From: Clostridia bacterium
GTDB lineage: Bacteria > Bacillota > Clostridia > Oscillospirales > Acutalibacteraceae
Direction: 5' to 3'
NCBI GenBank assembly: GCA_017409265.1
Contig: JAFQSY010000032.1
Span: 1-64,000 of the forward strand
DNA length: 64,000 nt
The notes under the pieces are model-generated. The model had not been told where the DNA came from. It saw only the letters and a program-made list of their open reading frames with translations, and made no database searches. Made by a program: the position numbers and the translations under genes. Below are positions 8,899 through 17,185 of this stretch, piece after piece (position 1 is the first letter of the stretch; each line of letters starts with the position of its first letter).

Positions 8899-10518
8899 TC
8901 AGTTCTCCTTAATCATTTGGTTTATCTTTTCTCTGGTTTCAAGAAGCCATTCTGTTTCGTGGGGATATTCCATAAAGGTCAACGGCTTGAATAGGTCTTT
9001 GTCAATAAATTCAAGCACCTTTTCTCTGCCGATTTTGCTCTCGAGCAATCTGAGTGCCATCATATCCTCAAAGCCGTCATAAAAAACTTTAAGACGCAGA
9101 GATTCAAGCGTTTCGCCGTTTTCGGCAGGATAAACAACGAACGAGTCGCCCGACGGGAAACTGCCGCCTGCATCGGTTACCTTAAACGGGTCGATGGCTC
9201 TGATTGAATACTGTGAATTATAGAAATTATATCCCCACTGAAGAAATCCTTTAACATCATATTTATAGAGAATAATACCGAGCACTCTGTTGCGCAGTGA
9301 AGGCATAGACATGAATCGGTTAGGAACATATTTTGTGCCCTGAGCACAGCAATAATATGTCCAGAGCTCGGGTACATTACCCACGAATTTTTCAATGTGG
9401 TCTTCTGCGGGAATAGGCTGCTTGACAGCTCCCGTTTCATAGAATTCATAGTCCGAAAGAGCATCAATAACTCTGAATCCGGGGAAGATTTCGGAAATCA
9501 GCTTTGCACGCTTTTTATAAACTTCAAGATGTTTTGCTGCAGGCTCATCGGAAACATGGAAGAAACATTTTTCGCGGATACCCTCGCTGTCAATAACCTT
9601 TATAAGCTCTGCGGCAAAAGCATGCAGAAATTTATCATATTCTTTGCTTGAGGTTCTTGTTGTCCAGCCAAAAATCTTCTTTTCTCTGCCCTTGCTGTCA
9701 ATTGCAACAACCTTCGGCGCATGCTTTGCTCCCCATTGGGTGAAAAGATGGCACATCTCGAAATATTCTATACCGCATTCACGGCACATTGCAATCCACT
9801 TTTTAAGATTTTTAAAATCAAAATAGTATTTACCACCGTTTCTGCGGATTCTGACAAGCTGAACGGTTCTTCTCTCACCGCCTACTCTCGTATCAAGCGG
9901 CGGGGTGAAAAGCGGAGTCAAAATACAGTTCATGCCGTGGTCTGCCGCTGTTTTGACAAAATTTTTACATATGCGCCAGAACTCATCGCTGAACGGCTCG
10001 ATATTATAATAATTACAAAGACAGTCGGCATGAAACCAATTGGTATAAACAAGCTCCTGCTTAGGGAGAAGAGCATCAATAACCTCTATTTGGATTTTTC
10101 CCTCGGCAGAGTCTCCGCCTGCGTTCAGCATGATACAAAGCTCCGATTCACCTATACACTCACCATCAGGTGAAACCTCAACCCAAATGCTGTACCACTT
10201 ACCTTTTTCAACCTTAATTTTTCCGTCAATCGGAGTAAGACAGTCGGGATAATAGCCCGACGTTTTGCGAATGTAAAAATCATCCGCATCATCAAAGCAT
10301 GCAGTTCCGACGGGAACATCTTTAACAAAATACATTTTTGATTTATCCGCAAGCTTTCCGCTTATTTCGGCAGTAATTTCCGCATCAGCTTTGCAGCAGA
10401 ATGCCGTCTGAAAAGATGAACGCTCGTTTTTGAGCATGGAAAAGCTTTTATATTCAGGTGCAGACGGTCTTTCGTCTTCAAAAACCTTTTCGAGTGAGCT
10501 TAAAATTAACAGTTCCAT
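8899..10518 (-). CDS. DUF4091 protein, GH123-like glycoside hydrolase
   Basis: The 539-residue cytoplasmic protein has the layout of DUF4091/GH123: an N-terminal beta-sandwich (about 1-160) and then a TIM-barrel-like region. HVSDEP (about 313-318) carries the Asp-Glu pair that in GH123 beta-N-acetylgalactosaminidases acts in substrate-assisted catalysis. The DUF4091 core spans about 370-450 (WTYYCC, GFLQWGYNFY). The substrate is unproven; N-acetylhexosaminides are the best guess. The gene lies between proC (12 bases upstream) and the alpha-galactosidase (1 base downstream), so all three form an apparent operon. AGAGGTG precedes the ATG. Confidence 0.75.
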   Translation of the reverse strand: MELLILSSLEKVFEDERPSAPEYKSFSMLKNERSSFQTAFCCKADAEITAEISGKLADKSKMYFVKDVPVGTACFDDADDFYIRKTSGYYPDCLTPIDGKIKVEKGKWYSIWVEVSPDGECIGESELCIMLNAGGDSAEGKIQIEVIDALLPKQELVYTNWFHADCLCNYYNIEPFSDEFWRICKNFVKTAADHGMNCILTPLFTPPLDTRVGGERRTVQLVRIRRNGGKYYFDFKNLKKWIAMCRECGIEYFEMCHLFTQWGAKHAPKVVAIDSKGREKKIFGWTTRTSSKEYDKFLHAFAAELIKVIDSEGIREKCFFHVSDEPAAKHLEVYKKRAKLISEIFPGFRVIDALSDYEFYETGAVKQPIPAEDHIEKFVGNVPELWTYYCCAQGTKYVPNRFMSMPSLRNRVLGIILYKYDVKGFLQWGYNFYNSQYSIRAIDPFKVTDAGGSFPSGDSFVVYPAENGETLESLRLKVFYDGFEDMMALRLLESKIGREKVLEFIDKDLFKPLTFMEYPHETEWLLETREKINQMIKEN

Positions 10519-10530
10519 AAAAACACCTCT

Positions 10531-11337
10531 TTAGAGTAAACTCATCAATCTGTCTTTTTCAACGGTCTTATCAACCGCAGTTATAACCGAATTTTCAAAT
10601 CCCGTTTCTTTAAGGCTGCAAACTCCCTCAATTGTTGTGCCGCCGGGTGAGCAGACATTTCTGATAAGCTCGCTGACGGTAAGAGGGCTTTCAAGAAGCT
10701 GCTTTGCAGAGCCAAAAAGCATCTGCGCCGCAATATCCTGTGCTGTTTTTGCAGGCAAACCGTATTTAACACCCGCATTCGCAAGGGCATCGGCAAACAT
10801 GTATGCAAAAGCCGGTGCAGAGCCTGCGATTGCCGTAAATGCCGAGAAATATTTTTCCTCGAGCTCTGCAACTCTACCGAAATATGAGCAGAGATTCATT
10901 GCAAATTCCTTTTCCGCATAAGAAACACGCTCCGATGCACAAAGTGCGGTCATTGATTCGCCGACAGCTGCATTTATATTGGGCATAAGGCGTACTGTTT
11001 TTGCATCATAACCGAAATATCCCTGAATTTTTTCAAGTTGCGTACCTGCTGCGGTTGAGATAATAACAGCATCGTTTGACCTTATTTCTTCGCTTATATC
11101 CTTTGCGAGAGTTGCAAAATCCTTGGGCTTTACTGCGATAACAACATATTCGCAGCTTTTGGCAAGCTCAACTGCACTCTCTGCGGTATTAACCGCAAGC
11201 TCCTGTTGAAGCTCCGAAAGCTTGTCGAGGTTGATATCATAAATCATTATTTCGTTTGCAGGTATCTCCTCAGCGGTAATAACGCCTCTTAAAATTGCAC
11301 TTGCAAGATTACCCGTTCCGATAAAACCGAGTTTCAT
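10531..11337 (-). CDS. proC: Pyrroline-5-carboxylate reductase
   Basis: It catalyses the last step of proline synthesis, NAD(P)H-dependent reduction of 1-pyrroline-5-carboxylate. The Rossmann motif GFIGTGNLA starts at residue 4. VIAVKPKDF (about 75) and the C-terminal signature with SPGGTT (about 225) are typical. The 268-residue length is normal. AAGGAG lies a few bases before the ATG. The gene reads into the DUF4091 and GH36 genes, an unexpected pairing of proline synthesis with glycoside hydrolases that is probably only transcriptional neighbourhood. Confidence 0.95.
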   Translation of the reverse strand: MKLGFIGTGNLASAILRGVITAEEIPANEIMIYDINLDKLSELQQELAVNTAESAVELAKSCEYVVIAVKPKDFATLAKDISEEIRSNDAVIISTAAGTQLEKIQGYFGYDAKTVRLMPNINAAVGESMTALCASERVSYAEKEFAMNLCSYFGRVAELEEKYFSAFTAIAGSAPAFAYMFADALANAGVKYGLPAKTAQDIAAQMLFGSAKQLLESPLTVSELIRNVCSPGGTTIEGVCSLKETGFENSVITAVDKTVEKDRLMSLL

Positions 11338-11365
11338 TGTGTGGTGTCACTCCTTTAAGAGAAAG

Positions 11366-11395
11366 GGCGCAAAGCAACATAGCGTGCTCTGCGCC
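11366..11395 (-). terminator. Probable terminator after mscL
   Basis: The hairpin GGCGCAGAGCA/TGCTTTGCGCC on the minus strand is followed by a CTTTCTCTT stretch. It lies in the gap between mscL and proC. The U-tract is weak, so partial readthrough is likely. Confidence 0.55.
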
Positions 11396-11410
11396 GATTT
11401 AATATGAATA

Positions 11411-11875
11411 TTAAAGTTCCGATGTGCAATGGGGACATCTTGTTGCCTCAATTGCAATTTCACTCTTACAGTAGGGGCAGTCCTTGGTTGTGGGAGCTGC
11501 GGGAGCTTCTTCTTCATTTTTCTTTGTTTTATCAGCGATTGTATTAATACCTTTTACAAGAAGGAACACAACAAATGCCATGATAAGGAAGTTGAGAACT
11601 GCGCTGATAAAGTTACCGTAAGTGAGGACAGCCGCACCTGCTTCCTGCGCAGCTTCAAGGGTTGCATATTCACCGCCGTCAAGAGCGACAAACATACCTG
11701 TGAAATCAAGACCCTTTGTTGCAAGGCTGATAACAGGCATAACAATGTCATCGACAAGCGACTTTACAATTGTCTGGAATGCTCCGCCGACGATAACACC
11801 GACTGCAAGGTCAATAACGTTGCCTCTCATAATAAATTTTTTAAATTCTGCTGCAAAACCTTTTGTTTTTGACAT
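11411..11875 (-). CDS. mscL: Large-conductance mechanosensitive channel with C-terminal zinc ribbon
   Basis: The N-terminal MscL part is clear: FKKFIMRGNVIDLAVGVIVGGAF contains the conserved RGNVIDLAVG at about residues 16-25, TM1 follows, and TM2 is at about 86-106. Normal MscL ends at about 130-150 residues with a cytoplasmic helical bundle. Here the tail instead carries CPYC-x10-CPHC (Cys133, 136, 147, 150), a rubredoxin-like zinc ribbon, separated by an acidic/Ala-Pro linker. The protein has 154 residues. ACGGAGG precedes the ATG. The role of the ribbon is unknown; it might join subunits or sense metal or redox state in place of the bundle. Confidence 0.93.
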   Translation of the reverse strand: MSKTKGFAAEFKKFIMRGNVIDLAVGVIVGGAFQTIVKSLVDDIVMPVISLATKGLDFTGMFVALDGGEYATLEAAQEAGAAVLTYGNFISAVLNFLIMAFVVFLLVKGINTIADKTKKNEEEAPAAPTTKDCPYCKSEIAIEATRCPHCTSEL

Positions 11876-11907
11876 AACAAAAACCTCCGTTTCATTATTA
11901 CTATACT

Positions 11908-11936
11908 AATTTACCAAATATTTTATTAAAGGTCAA
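11908..11936 (-). promoter_or_regulatory. Candidate promoter of mscL
   Basis: On the minus strand TTGACC (11936-11931) and TAAATT (11913-11908) have a 17-base spacer. The -35 box lies at the very end of the radical SAM gene. Confidence 0.5.
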
Positions 11937-12804
11937 CACCTTCAAGGTCAAAATTTGGAATAAAACTTTCTTCTGCCGCTTCTCCGCTCTGAAAATAACA
12001 GTTTTCAAAGCCGAGAGCGAGTATTTTCTGCTTTACAATTGAATATTCCCTTGCAGAAAGCCGTCTGTCAATCGGCGGCATTTCCTTTGCTTTTCCGAAC
12101 GGAACATACTGCCTCATAACACTTATATATGTTTCCTCAGGCAGATTTTCACGCACCCATGTAAAAACCTTGACCGCCTGCGAAATATTGCCCGGCAAAA
12201 CCATATGACGGATTATCAGCCCGCTTTTTGCAATTCCGTTTTCATCAAGGCTCACCGTTCCGACCTGACGGTACATCTCAAGCACAGCATCCGAAGCATA
12301 GTCAAAATAATCCCCTGCTCCCGAATATTTAAGAGCAGGTGCGGAATCAAAATATTTCAAATCGGGCATATAAATATCAACAAGCCCTTCAAGGGATTTA
12401 AGAGTTTCCGCCTTCTCATAGCCCGATGAATTCCATACAACGGGCACGGGAGACTTATATTCTTTCAAAATTCTTGCAAGCCTCTGTGCATAGTGAGTCG
12501 GAGTTACAAGATTAAGATTATGAACACCCTTTTCAATCAGCCTGTCAAAGATTTTCATAAGCTCTTTTTCGCTGACTTCTTTACCGAAAGCATCATGGCT
12601 GAGCTGATAATTCTGACAAAAAACACAACCGAGATTACAGCCCGAAAAGAATACGGTTCCCGAGCCGTTTTCTCCGCTTAAGCACGGTTCTTCCCAAAAA
12701 TGCGGCGCTGCTCTTGCGATAATTATTTTTTCGCCGACGGAGCAGAATCCTTTGTCTGTTTTTCTGTCTGTCATGCAGTTTCTCGGACATACCGAACATT
12801 TCAA
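11926..12804 (-). CDS. Radical SAM protein, PflA/PflX-like
   Basis: The motif CNLGCVFC (CX3CX2C) binds the 4Fe-4S cluster that cleaves S-adenosylmethionine. A second cysteine group, CSVCPRNC, stands at the very N-terminus, as in the PflX (COG1313) group related to pyruvate-formate-lyase activases. The substrate is unknown. TTG 12804 is chosen because GGAGGAGG (12820-12813) lies 8 bases upstream. The longer reading from ATG 12849 would start inside the -10 box and include the ribosome binding site. The result is 292 residues. A good promoter lies directly upstream, divergent from the coaX promoter. Confidence 0.85.
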   Translation of the reverse strand: MKCSVCPRNCMTDRKTDKGFCSVGEKIIIARAAPHFWEEPCLSGENGSGTVFFSGCNLGCVFCQNYQLSHDAFGKEVSEKELMKIFDRLIEKGVHNLNLVTPTHYAQRLARILKEYKSPVPVVWNSSGYEKAETLKSLEGLVDIYMPDLKYFDSAPALKYSGAGDYFDYASDAVLEMYRQVGTVSLDENGIAKSGLIIRHMVLPGNISQAVKVFTWVRENLPEETYISVMRQYVPFGKAKEMPPIDRRLSAREYSIVKQKILALGFENCYFQSGEAAEESFIPNFDLEGVDL

Positions 12805-12840
12805 GACTGATTCCTCCTCCGTTTCCATTATTTTTAATAT

Positions 12841-12868
12841 ATTATACAATAATATTTAACAATTGCAA
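12841..12868 (-). promoter_or_regulatory. Promoter of the radical SAM gene
   Basis: TTGCAA (12868-12863) and TATAAT (12846-12841) are separated by 16 bases on the minus strand. They lie back to back with the coaX promoter. Confidence 0.65.
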
Positions 12869-12879
12869 GTGATTTTTCG

Positions 12880-12908
12880 TTGCATTCTCTTTTGAGATAG
12901 TGTATAAT
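12880..12908 (+). promoter_or_regulatory. Promoter of the coaX operon
   Basis: TTGCAT (12880-12885) and TATAAT (12903-12908) are separated by 17 bases, 37 bases before the coaX ATG. Confidence 0.7.
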
Positions 12909-12945
12909 GTAAAATGGTATATCTTGAAATCGAAAGGATGATATT

Positions 12946-13716
12946 ATGCTTCTTACAATAGATATCGGCAACACCAACATCACCATGGGTGTTTATAACA
13001 AGGATGAGCTTGTTTTTGTTTCAAGACTCGCCACCGACAGATATAAAACTCCCGACCAGTATGCCGTTGATTTCAAACAGATATTCTCGCTTTATGAGAT
13101 GCCCTGCAACAGCTTTGAGGGTGCGGCAATAAGCAGCGTTGTTCCTGAGCTTTCGGGCGCAATGTGTGATGCGGTAAAAAGAATAACAGGCTGCAAGCCG
13201 ATGCTTCTCGGCCCGGGAATCAAAACAGGAATGAACATTCTGATTGATAACCCTGCACAGCTCGGTGCTGACCTTCTTGCAGGCTGCGTGGGTGCAGCTG
13301 CTCTTTATCCGCTCCCCTGCCTTGTTATTGACCTTGGCACAGCGAGCAAGATAAGCGTTATAGACAAAAACGGTGCTTTCTGCGGCTGTACCATCGCCCC
13401 CGGCATCGGCATTTCGCTCGACGCCCTTTCGGCAAGAACTTCACAGCTCCCCGCAATCAGCCTTAAAACCCCTGCAAAAGCAATCGGCAAAAACACAATT
13501 GATTCCATGCAGTCGGGAACGGTTTTTGGATATGCTTCAATGATTGACGGCATGTGCGAAAAGCTTGAGACAGAGCTCGGCGAAAAGGTTGCATCAAGAG
13601 TTGCCACAGGCGGCCTTGCAAAAGACCTTATCAAAAGCTGTAAGCAGGAAATAATTTTTAACAGAGAGCTCATTCTTTACGGACTTAAAGTACTTTACGA
13701 AAAAAACAAAAAATAA
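12946..13716 (+). CDS. coaX: Type III pantothenate kinase
   Basis: It phosphorylates pantothenate, the first step of coenzyme A synthesis, in the cytoplasm. The ASKHA-fold motifs are DIGNTN (residues 5-10), GADLLAGCVGA (about 106-116) and DLGTASKISV (about 129). It has 256 residues, normal for CoaX, which is feedback-insensitive and needs a monovalent cation. GAAAGGATG precedes ATG 12946. It heads an operon with a probable pantothenate transporter subunit, which fits uptake plus trapping of the vitamin. Confidence 0.96.
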   Translation: MLLTIDIGNTNITMGVYNKDELVFVSRLATDRYKTPDQYAVDFKQIFSLYEMPCNSFEGAAISSVVPELSGAMCDAVKRITGCKPMLLGPGIKTGMNILIDNPAQLGADLLAGCVGAAALYPLPCLVIDLGTASKISVIDKNGAFCGCTIAPGIGISLDALSARTSQLPAISLKTPAKAIGKNTIDSMQSGTVFGYASMIDGMCEKLETELGEKVASRVATGGLAKDLIKSCKQEIIFNRELILYGLKVLYEKNKK

Positions 13717-13784
13717 ATATTTATTATTCGTCAAATTTTGCACTGCATCCGAAATCTTCGGAGTAGTAGCAAGGAGGAATATAT

Positions 13785-14393
13785 ATGTCAAAATCATCCG
13801 CAATGAAACGAAACCTTACCCTTGCCCAACTAGGAATGTTGAGTGCGCTTATTGTCATTATGACGTTTGTGCCCTACATCGGATACATCAGCATCGGTGC
13901 GCTGAGTATCACGCTTCTGCACATTCCGCTCATAGTCGGCGCTTGCGTACTTGGTGCAAAAGGCGGTCTTTTTCTCGGAGCAGTTTGGGGAATCACCTGC
14001 ATTATAAAAGCAGCCACATCCCCCGTTGCAATTACCGACCCACTTTTCACCAACCCGCTTGTTTCGCTTCTTCCCAGACTCATTGCAGGCTTGGTTGCAG
14101 GTCTTATTTTTGAACTCATCTCAAAGAAGTTTAAAAAGCATCATCTTGCATCCGTTTTAAGCGCAATCTCCGCATGTGTAACAAACACAGTTTTTGTAAT
14201 GGGCAGCCTTTATCTTGTTTACGGCAACACATCGGATGCCGCAAAGCTCGGCATTGTTCAGTTTGACCTCGGCTCATTCATTTACTTTGTTCTTGCCGCA
14301 TTCGGAACAAACGCAATTTTCGAAATGATTATCGGCGTAGTTGTTGCTGTTCCCGTAAGCCATGCACTTCGTAAAATGAAAATTAAAATTTAA
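13785..14393 (+). CDS. ECF transporter substrate-binding (S) component, probably for pantothenate
   Basis: The 202-residue hydrophobic protein has about six membrane segments. Near the N-terminus is an ALIVIMTFVP-type helix, as in ECF S components, which dock on a shared EcfA/EcfT module for vitamin import. The energising module is not in the window. Its position 68 bases after coaX argues for pantothenate (PanT type). A riboflavin- or folate-type S component cannot be excluded by eye. AAGGAGG at 13771-13777 precedes the ATG. Confidence 0.8.
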   Translation: MSKSSAMKRNLTLAQLGMLSALIVIMTFVPYIGYISIGALSITLLHIPLIVGACVLGAKGGLFLGAVWGITCIIKAATSPVAITDPLFTNPLVSLLPRLIAGLVAGLIFELISKKFKKHHLASVLSAISACVTNTVFVMGSLYLVYGNTSDAAKLGIVQFDLGSFIYFVLAAFGTNAIFEMIIGVVVAVPVSHALRKMKIKI

Positions 14394-14409
14394 AGGGTGA
14401 AAAAACTCA

Positions 14410-15324
14410 ATGCCAATTAAAATAGCAAACGAACTTCCCGCACACAAATCACTGGAATCCGAAAACATATTTGTCATGACAGAGGACAGAGCTATGTCGC
14501 AGGACATACGTCCGCTCAATATTCTCATTCTCAATCTCATGCCGACCAAAATCGAAACAGAAACTCAGATTTTAAGACTTTTGAGCAACTCACCTCTTCA
14601 GGTTGAGGTTGAGCTTCTGCAGGTTAAATCCCACAAATCAAAAAACACTTCCGAAGAGCATATGCTCAAATTCTATAAAACCTTTGATGAGATATGCGAA
14701 AAGAAATATGACGGGCTTATTGTAACAGGCGCTCCTGTTGAAAACCTTGAGTTTGAGCAGGTTGACTATTGGGACGAGCTGTGCACCATTTTTGAATGGA
14801 GCAAAAAGAATGTCTATTCAACATTCCATATCTGCTGGGGTGCGCAGGCCGCGCTCTATTATCATTACGGAATACCGAAATATCCGCTTGAAGAAAAGCT
14901 TTTCGGAGTTTTTCCTCACAAATGCCTTGACACCTATCATCCTCTGATGAGAGGCGTTGACGACACATTCTACGTGCCTCATTCAAGACATACGGAAAAC
15001 CGCAGAAGCGACATCGCACTTGTCAAGGATTTGCAGATTCTCTCCTATTCGGAGCTTGCGGGAGTTCATCTTATTTCTGATATGGACTGCAGAAACTTTT
15101 TTGCAACCGGTCATTCGGAATATGACAGAGAAACGCTTGCAAAGGAGTATTTCAGAGATATCAATAAAGGACTTGAGATTAAAGTACCCTACAACTATTT
15201 CCCCGATGACGACCCGAATATGCTCCCGAAAATGTGTTGGAAGGGCACGGCAAACCTGCTTTTCACCAATTGGCTGAATTATTTTGTTTATCAACAAACC
15301 CCTTACGATTTAAGCACTCTTTAA
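14410..15324 (+). CDS. metA: Homoserine O-acetyltransferase (MetA type)
   Basis: It activates homoserine for methionine synthesis. Catalytic residues fall exactly on family positions: Cys142 (HICWGAQ) and His235/Glu237 (GHSEYD). Residue 111 is Glu (GAPVENLEF). In MetA proteins Glu111 goes with acetyl-CoA use and Gly111 with succinyl-CoA, so this should be an acetyltransferase despite the family name. It has 304 residues. The start lies 16 bases after the S component, in one transcript with coaX. No SAM riboswitch is visible in front of it. Confidence 0.95.
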   Translation: MPIKIANELPAHKSLESENIFVMTEDRAMSQDIRPLNILILNLMPTKIETETQILRLLSNSPLQVEVELLQVKSHKSKNTSEEHMLKFYKTFDEICEKKYDGLIVTGAPVENLEFEQVDYWDELCTIFEWSKKNVYSTFHICWGAQAALYYHYGIPKYPLEEKLFGVFPHKCLDTYHPLMRGVDDTFYVPHSRHTENRRSDIALVKDLQILSYSELAGVHLISDMDCRNFFATGHSEYDRETLAKEYFRDINKGLEIKVPYNYFPDDDPNMLPKMCWKGTANLLFTNWLNYFVYQQTPYDLSTL

Positions 15325-15329
15325 AAAAA

Positions 15330-15369
15330 TACCGCAGGATTTATGTGCCTGCACATAAATCCTACGGTA
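15330..15369. terminator. Bidirectional terminator after metA
   Basis: The near-perfect long hairpin has arms TACCGCAGGATTTATGTGC and GCACATAAATCCTACGGTA with one mismatch. A7 precedes it on the plus strand, which is a T-run on the minus strand. It lies between convergent metA and the DUF1294 gene. Confidence 0.75.
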
Positions 15370-15375
15370 TTGCAA

Positions 15376-15660
15376 TTATTGAAAATAAATATATATACCT
15401 ACACAAGCCAACGCCGCATGAAGCGCAATCTCAAGCGGCAGACCTATCATAAATTTTTTGTGCTTGGTTTTATGGCGGATTGTTCTCATCGCTACATACA
15501 TAGGCAATGCACCGCCGAAAAGCCCGATGGTCATAAGCGTCGCTTCAGGCACACGCCAACCCCCTCTTTTTGCCGATGCCTTGTCGGCAACGGTCAGCAC
15601 TACCGAAATCAACGCCATAATGGCAAGGTAAATTATCAGCAAATTCAGATACCACGGCAT
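15376..15660 (-). CDS. DUF1294 small membrane protein
   Basis: The 94-residue protein has about four hydrophobic segments and the DUF1294 pattern: DKASAKRGGWRVPE after the first helix, then a Gly-rich helix (TIGLFGG) and the basic RTIRHKTKHKKF loop. The function of the family is unknown. ATG 15660 is chosen because AAAGGA lies about 10 bases upstream. A TTG three codons earlier is too close to it. Confidence 0.85.
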   Translation of the reverse strand: MPWYLNLLIIYLAIMALISVVLTVADKASAKRGGWRVPEATLMTIGLFGGALPMYVAMRTIRHKTKHKKFMIGLPLEIALHAALACVGIYIYFQ

Positions 15661-15718
15661 TTTAAACAATTCCTTTTAATATAATTTAATTTGAATACAG
15701 CAATGAAAGGAAAAGAAG

Positions 15719-17185
15719 ATGAAAAAGCTTATTCCTTTGATTTTAATTATATGCCTTCTGTTGACCTCGTGTCAACTCCGCAGCGAAATTATTCCCGAAG
15801 AAACGGAAACCTTTACCGAAGCCGTAACAACGGAGAAATTTACGGAATACTATTATCACACTTCCGTACAAACCGAAACAACGGAAGAAAGCTCCGTTAT
15901 AAATCTGATTACAGGCATTGCATCAACAATTGCTTCAACCGCTCCGGCATTCAAACCAAATAAAACAACAACTGCAAAACAAAATCGAACAAACAAAGTG
16001 ACCGAAAAAGCAACTGTCATATCGACCACAAAACCCACAACAACAAAAACCACGTCTGCCGCTTCCCCTGCCGTTCTAAACGAGCTTCGCGGAGTATGGA
16101 TTTCATGCTATGACCACATTTCAGCCGCAGGAAAAACAAAAGCGGAATATAGAGTATTAACCGATACAATGTTCAAAAACATCAAAGACCTTGGGCTTAA
16201 TACAGCCTTTGTTCATCTGCGTGCATTTTCCGATGCGTTTTACCAGTCAGAAATTTATCCGTATTCCTCATACATTGCAGGCAAAGAGGGTGCAACTCTT
16301 CCGTTCGACCCGTTTGCGGTTATGCTTGAAAGCGCAAAGAAATACGAAATTTCCGTTCACGGCTGGATAAATCCGTTCAGGGTTTCAGCTAAAAACGATA
16401 TTTCGCTGTTAAGCAACAAAAATCCCGCAAAAGCAATTATTGATTCGGGAAATACAGAGGGCGAAATCTGCATTCTTTCAAACGGAATTTATTATAATCC
16501 CTCATGCACCTCAAACCATCAAAGAATCATTGACGGTGTGCGCGAAATCATAAGCAAATATGATATCGACGGAATACATATTGACGACTATTTTTATCCC
16601 TCAATCTCCGAAAGCGTTGATAAAAAACAATATTCGCAATACAAAGCAGAGGGCGGAACCTTAACTCTTTCCGAATGGCGAAAAAACAGCGTGAACGCTT
16701 TTGTTTCGGCGCTTTATTCAGCTGTAAAGTCGGCTGATCCTTCACTTGTTTTCAGTATCAGCCCTGCCGCACAGCTTGACAAAAATCTTAACGAATATTA
16801 CGCTGACTGCGAACTCTGGATTTCAAAGTCAGGATATGCTGACCTTATTATTCCGCAGATTTATTTCGGTTTCGAACACGAAACTCTCGCTTTTAATTCG
16901 CTTCTCAAAAAGTGGAGCAATCTTTCAAGAGCTTCGGGAGTTAAGCTCGCCTGCGGAATTGCAGCCTACAAATGCTCAACAAAGGATAAATATGCCGGCA
17001 CGGGTGCAACCGAATGGCAGAATAACACGGATATTCTTGCCCGCCAGCTTAAGGCAATAAGAAACAATAAAAATTACAGCGGCTTTGTTATTTTTTCATA
17101 TCAGGATTTAACAAGAAGCAGCTGCAAAGCCGAAATTCAAAATCTTAAAAAAGCCGTTAATGCGACGGCTTCGGGGAACAGTTAA
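15719..17185 (+). CDS. Lipoprotein with GH10-like (DUF187/GHL10) domain
   Basis: A lipoprotein signal peptide with lipobox LTSC (Cys18) anchors the protein outside the membrane. A Thr/Lys-rich linker follows (about 30-118), likely spacing it through the wall. The catalytic-type domain starts at ELRGVWISCYDH (about 122) and continues with DIDGIHIDDYFYP (about 281-293), as in the YngK/DUF187 group of TIM-barrel hydrolases. The substrate is unknown; activity on peptidoglycan or an associated glycan is plausible. It ends in TAATG, sharing one base with the start of the amidase gene, so the two are translationally coupled and probably act together on the cell wall. Confidence 0.85.
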   Translation: MKKLIPLILIICLLLTSCQLRSEIIPEETETFTEAVTTEKFTEYYYHTSVQTETTEESSVINLITGIASTIASTAPAFKPNKTTTAKQNRTNKVTEKATVISTTKPTTTKTTSAASPAVLNELRGVWISCYDHISAAGKTKAEYRVLTDTMFKNIKDLGLNTAFVHLRAFSDAFYQSEIYPYSSYIAGKEGATLPFDPFAVMLESAKKYEISVHGWINPFRVSAKNDISLLSNKNPAKAIIDSGNTEGEICILSNGIYYNPSCTSNHQRIIDGVREIISKYDIDGIHIDDYFYPSISESVDKKQYSQYKAEGGTLTLSEWRKNSVNAFVSALYSAVKSADPSLVFSISPAAQLDKNLNEYYADCELWISKSGYADLIIPQIYFGFEHETLAFNSLLKKWSNLSRASGVKLACGIAAYKCSTKDKYAGTGATEWQNNTDILARQLKAIRNNKNYSGFVIFSYQDLTRSSCKAEIQNLKKAVNATASGNS

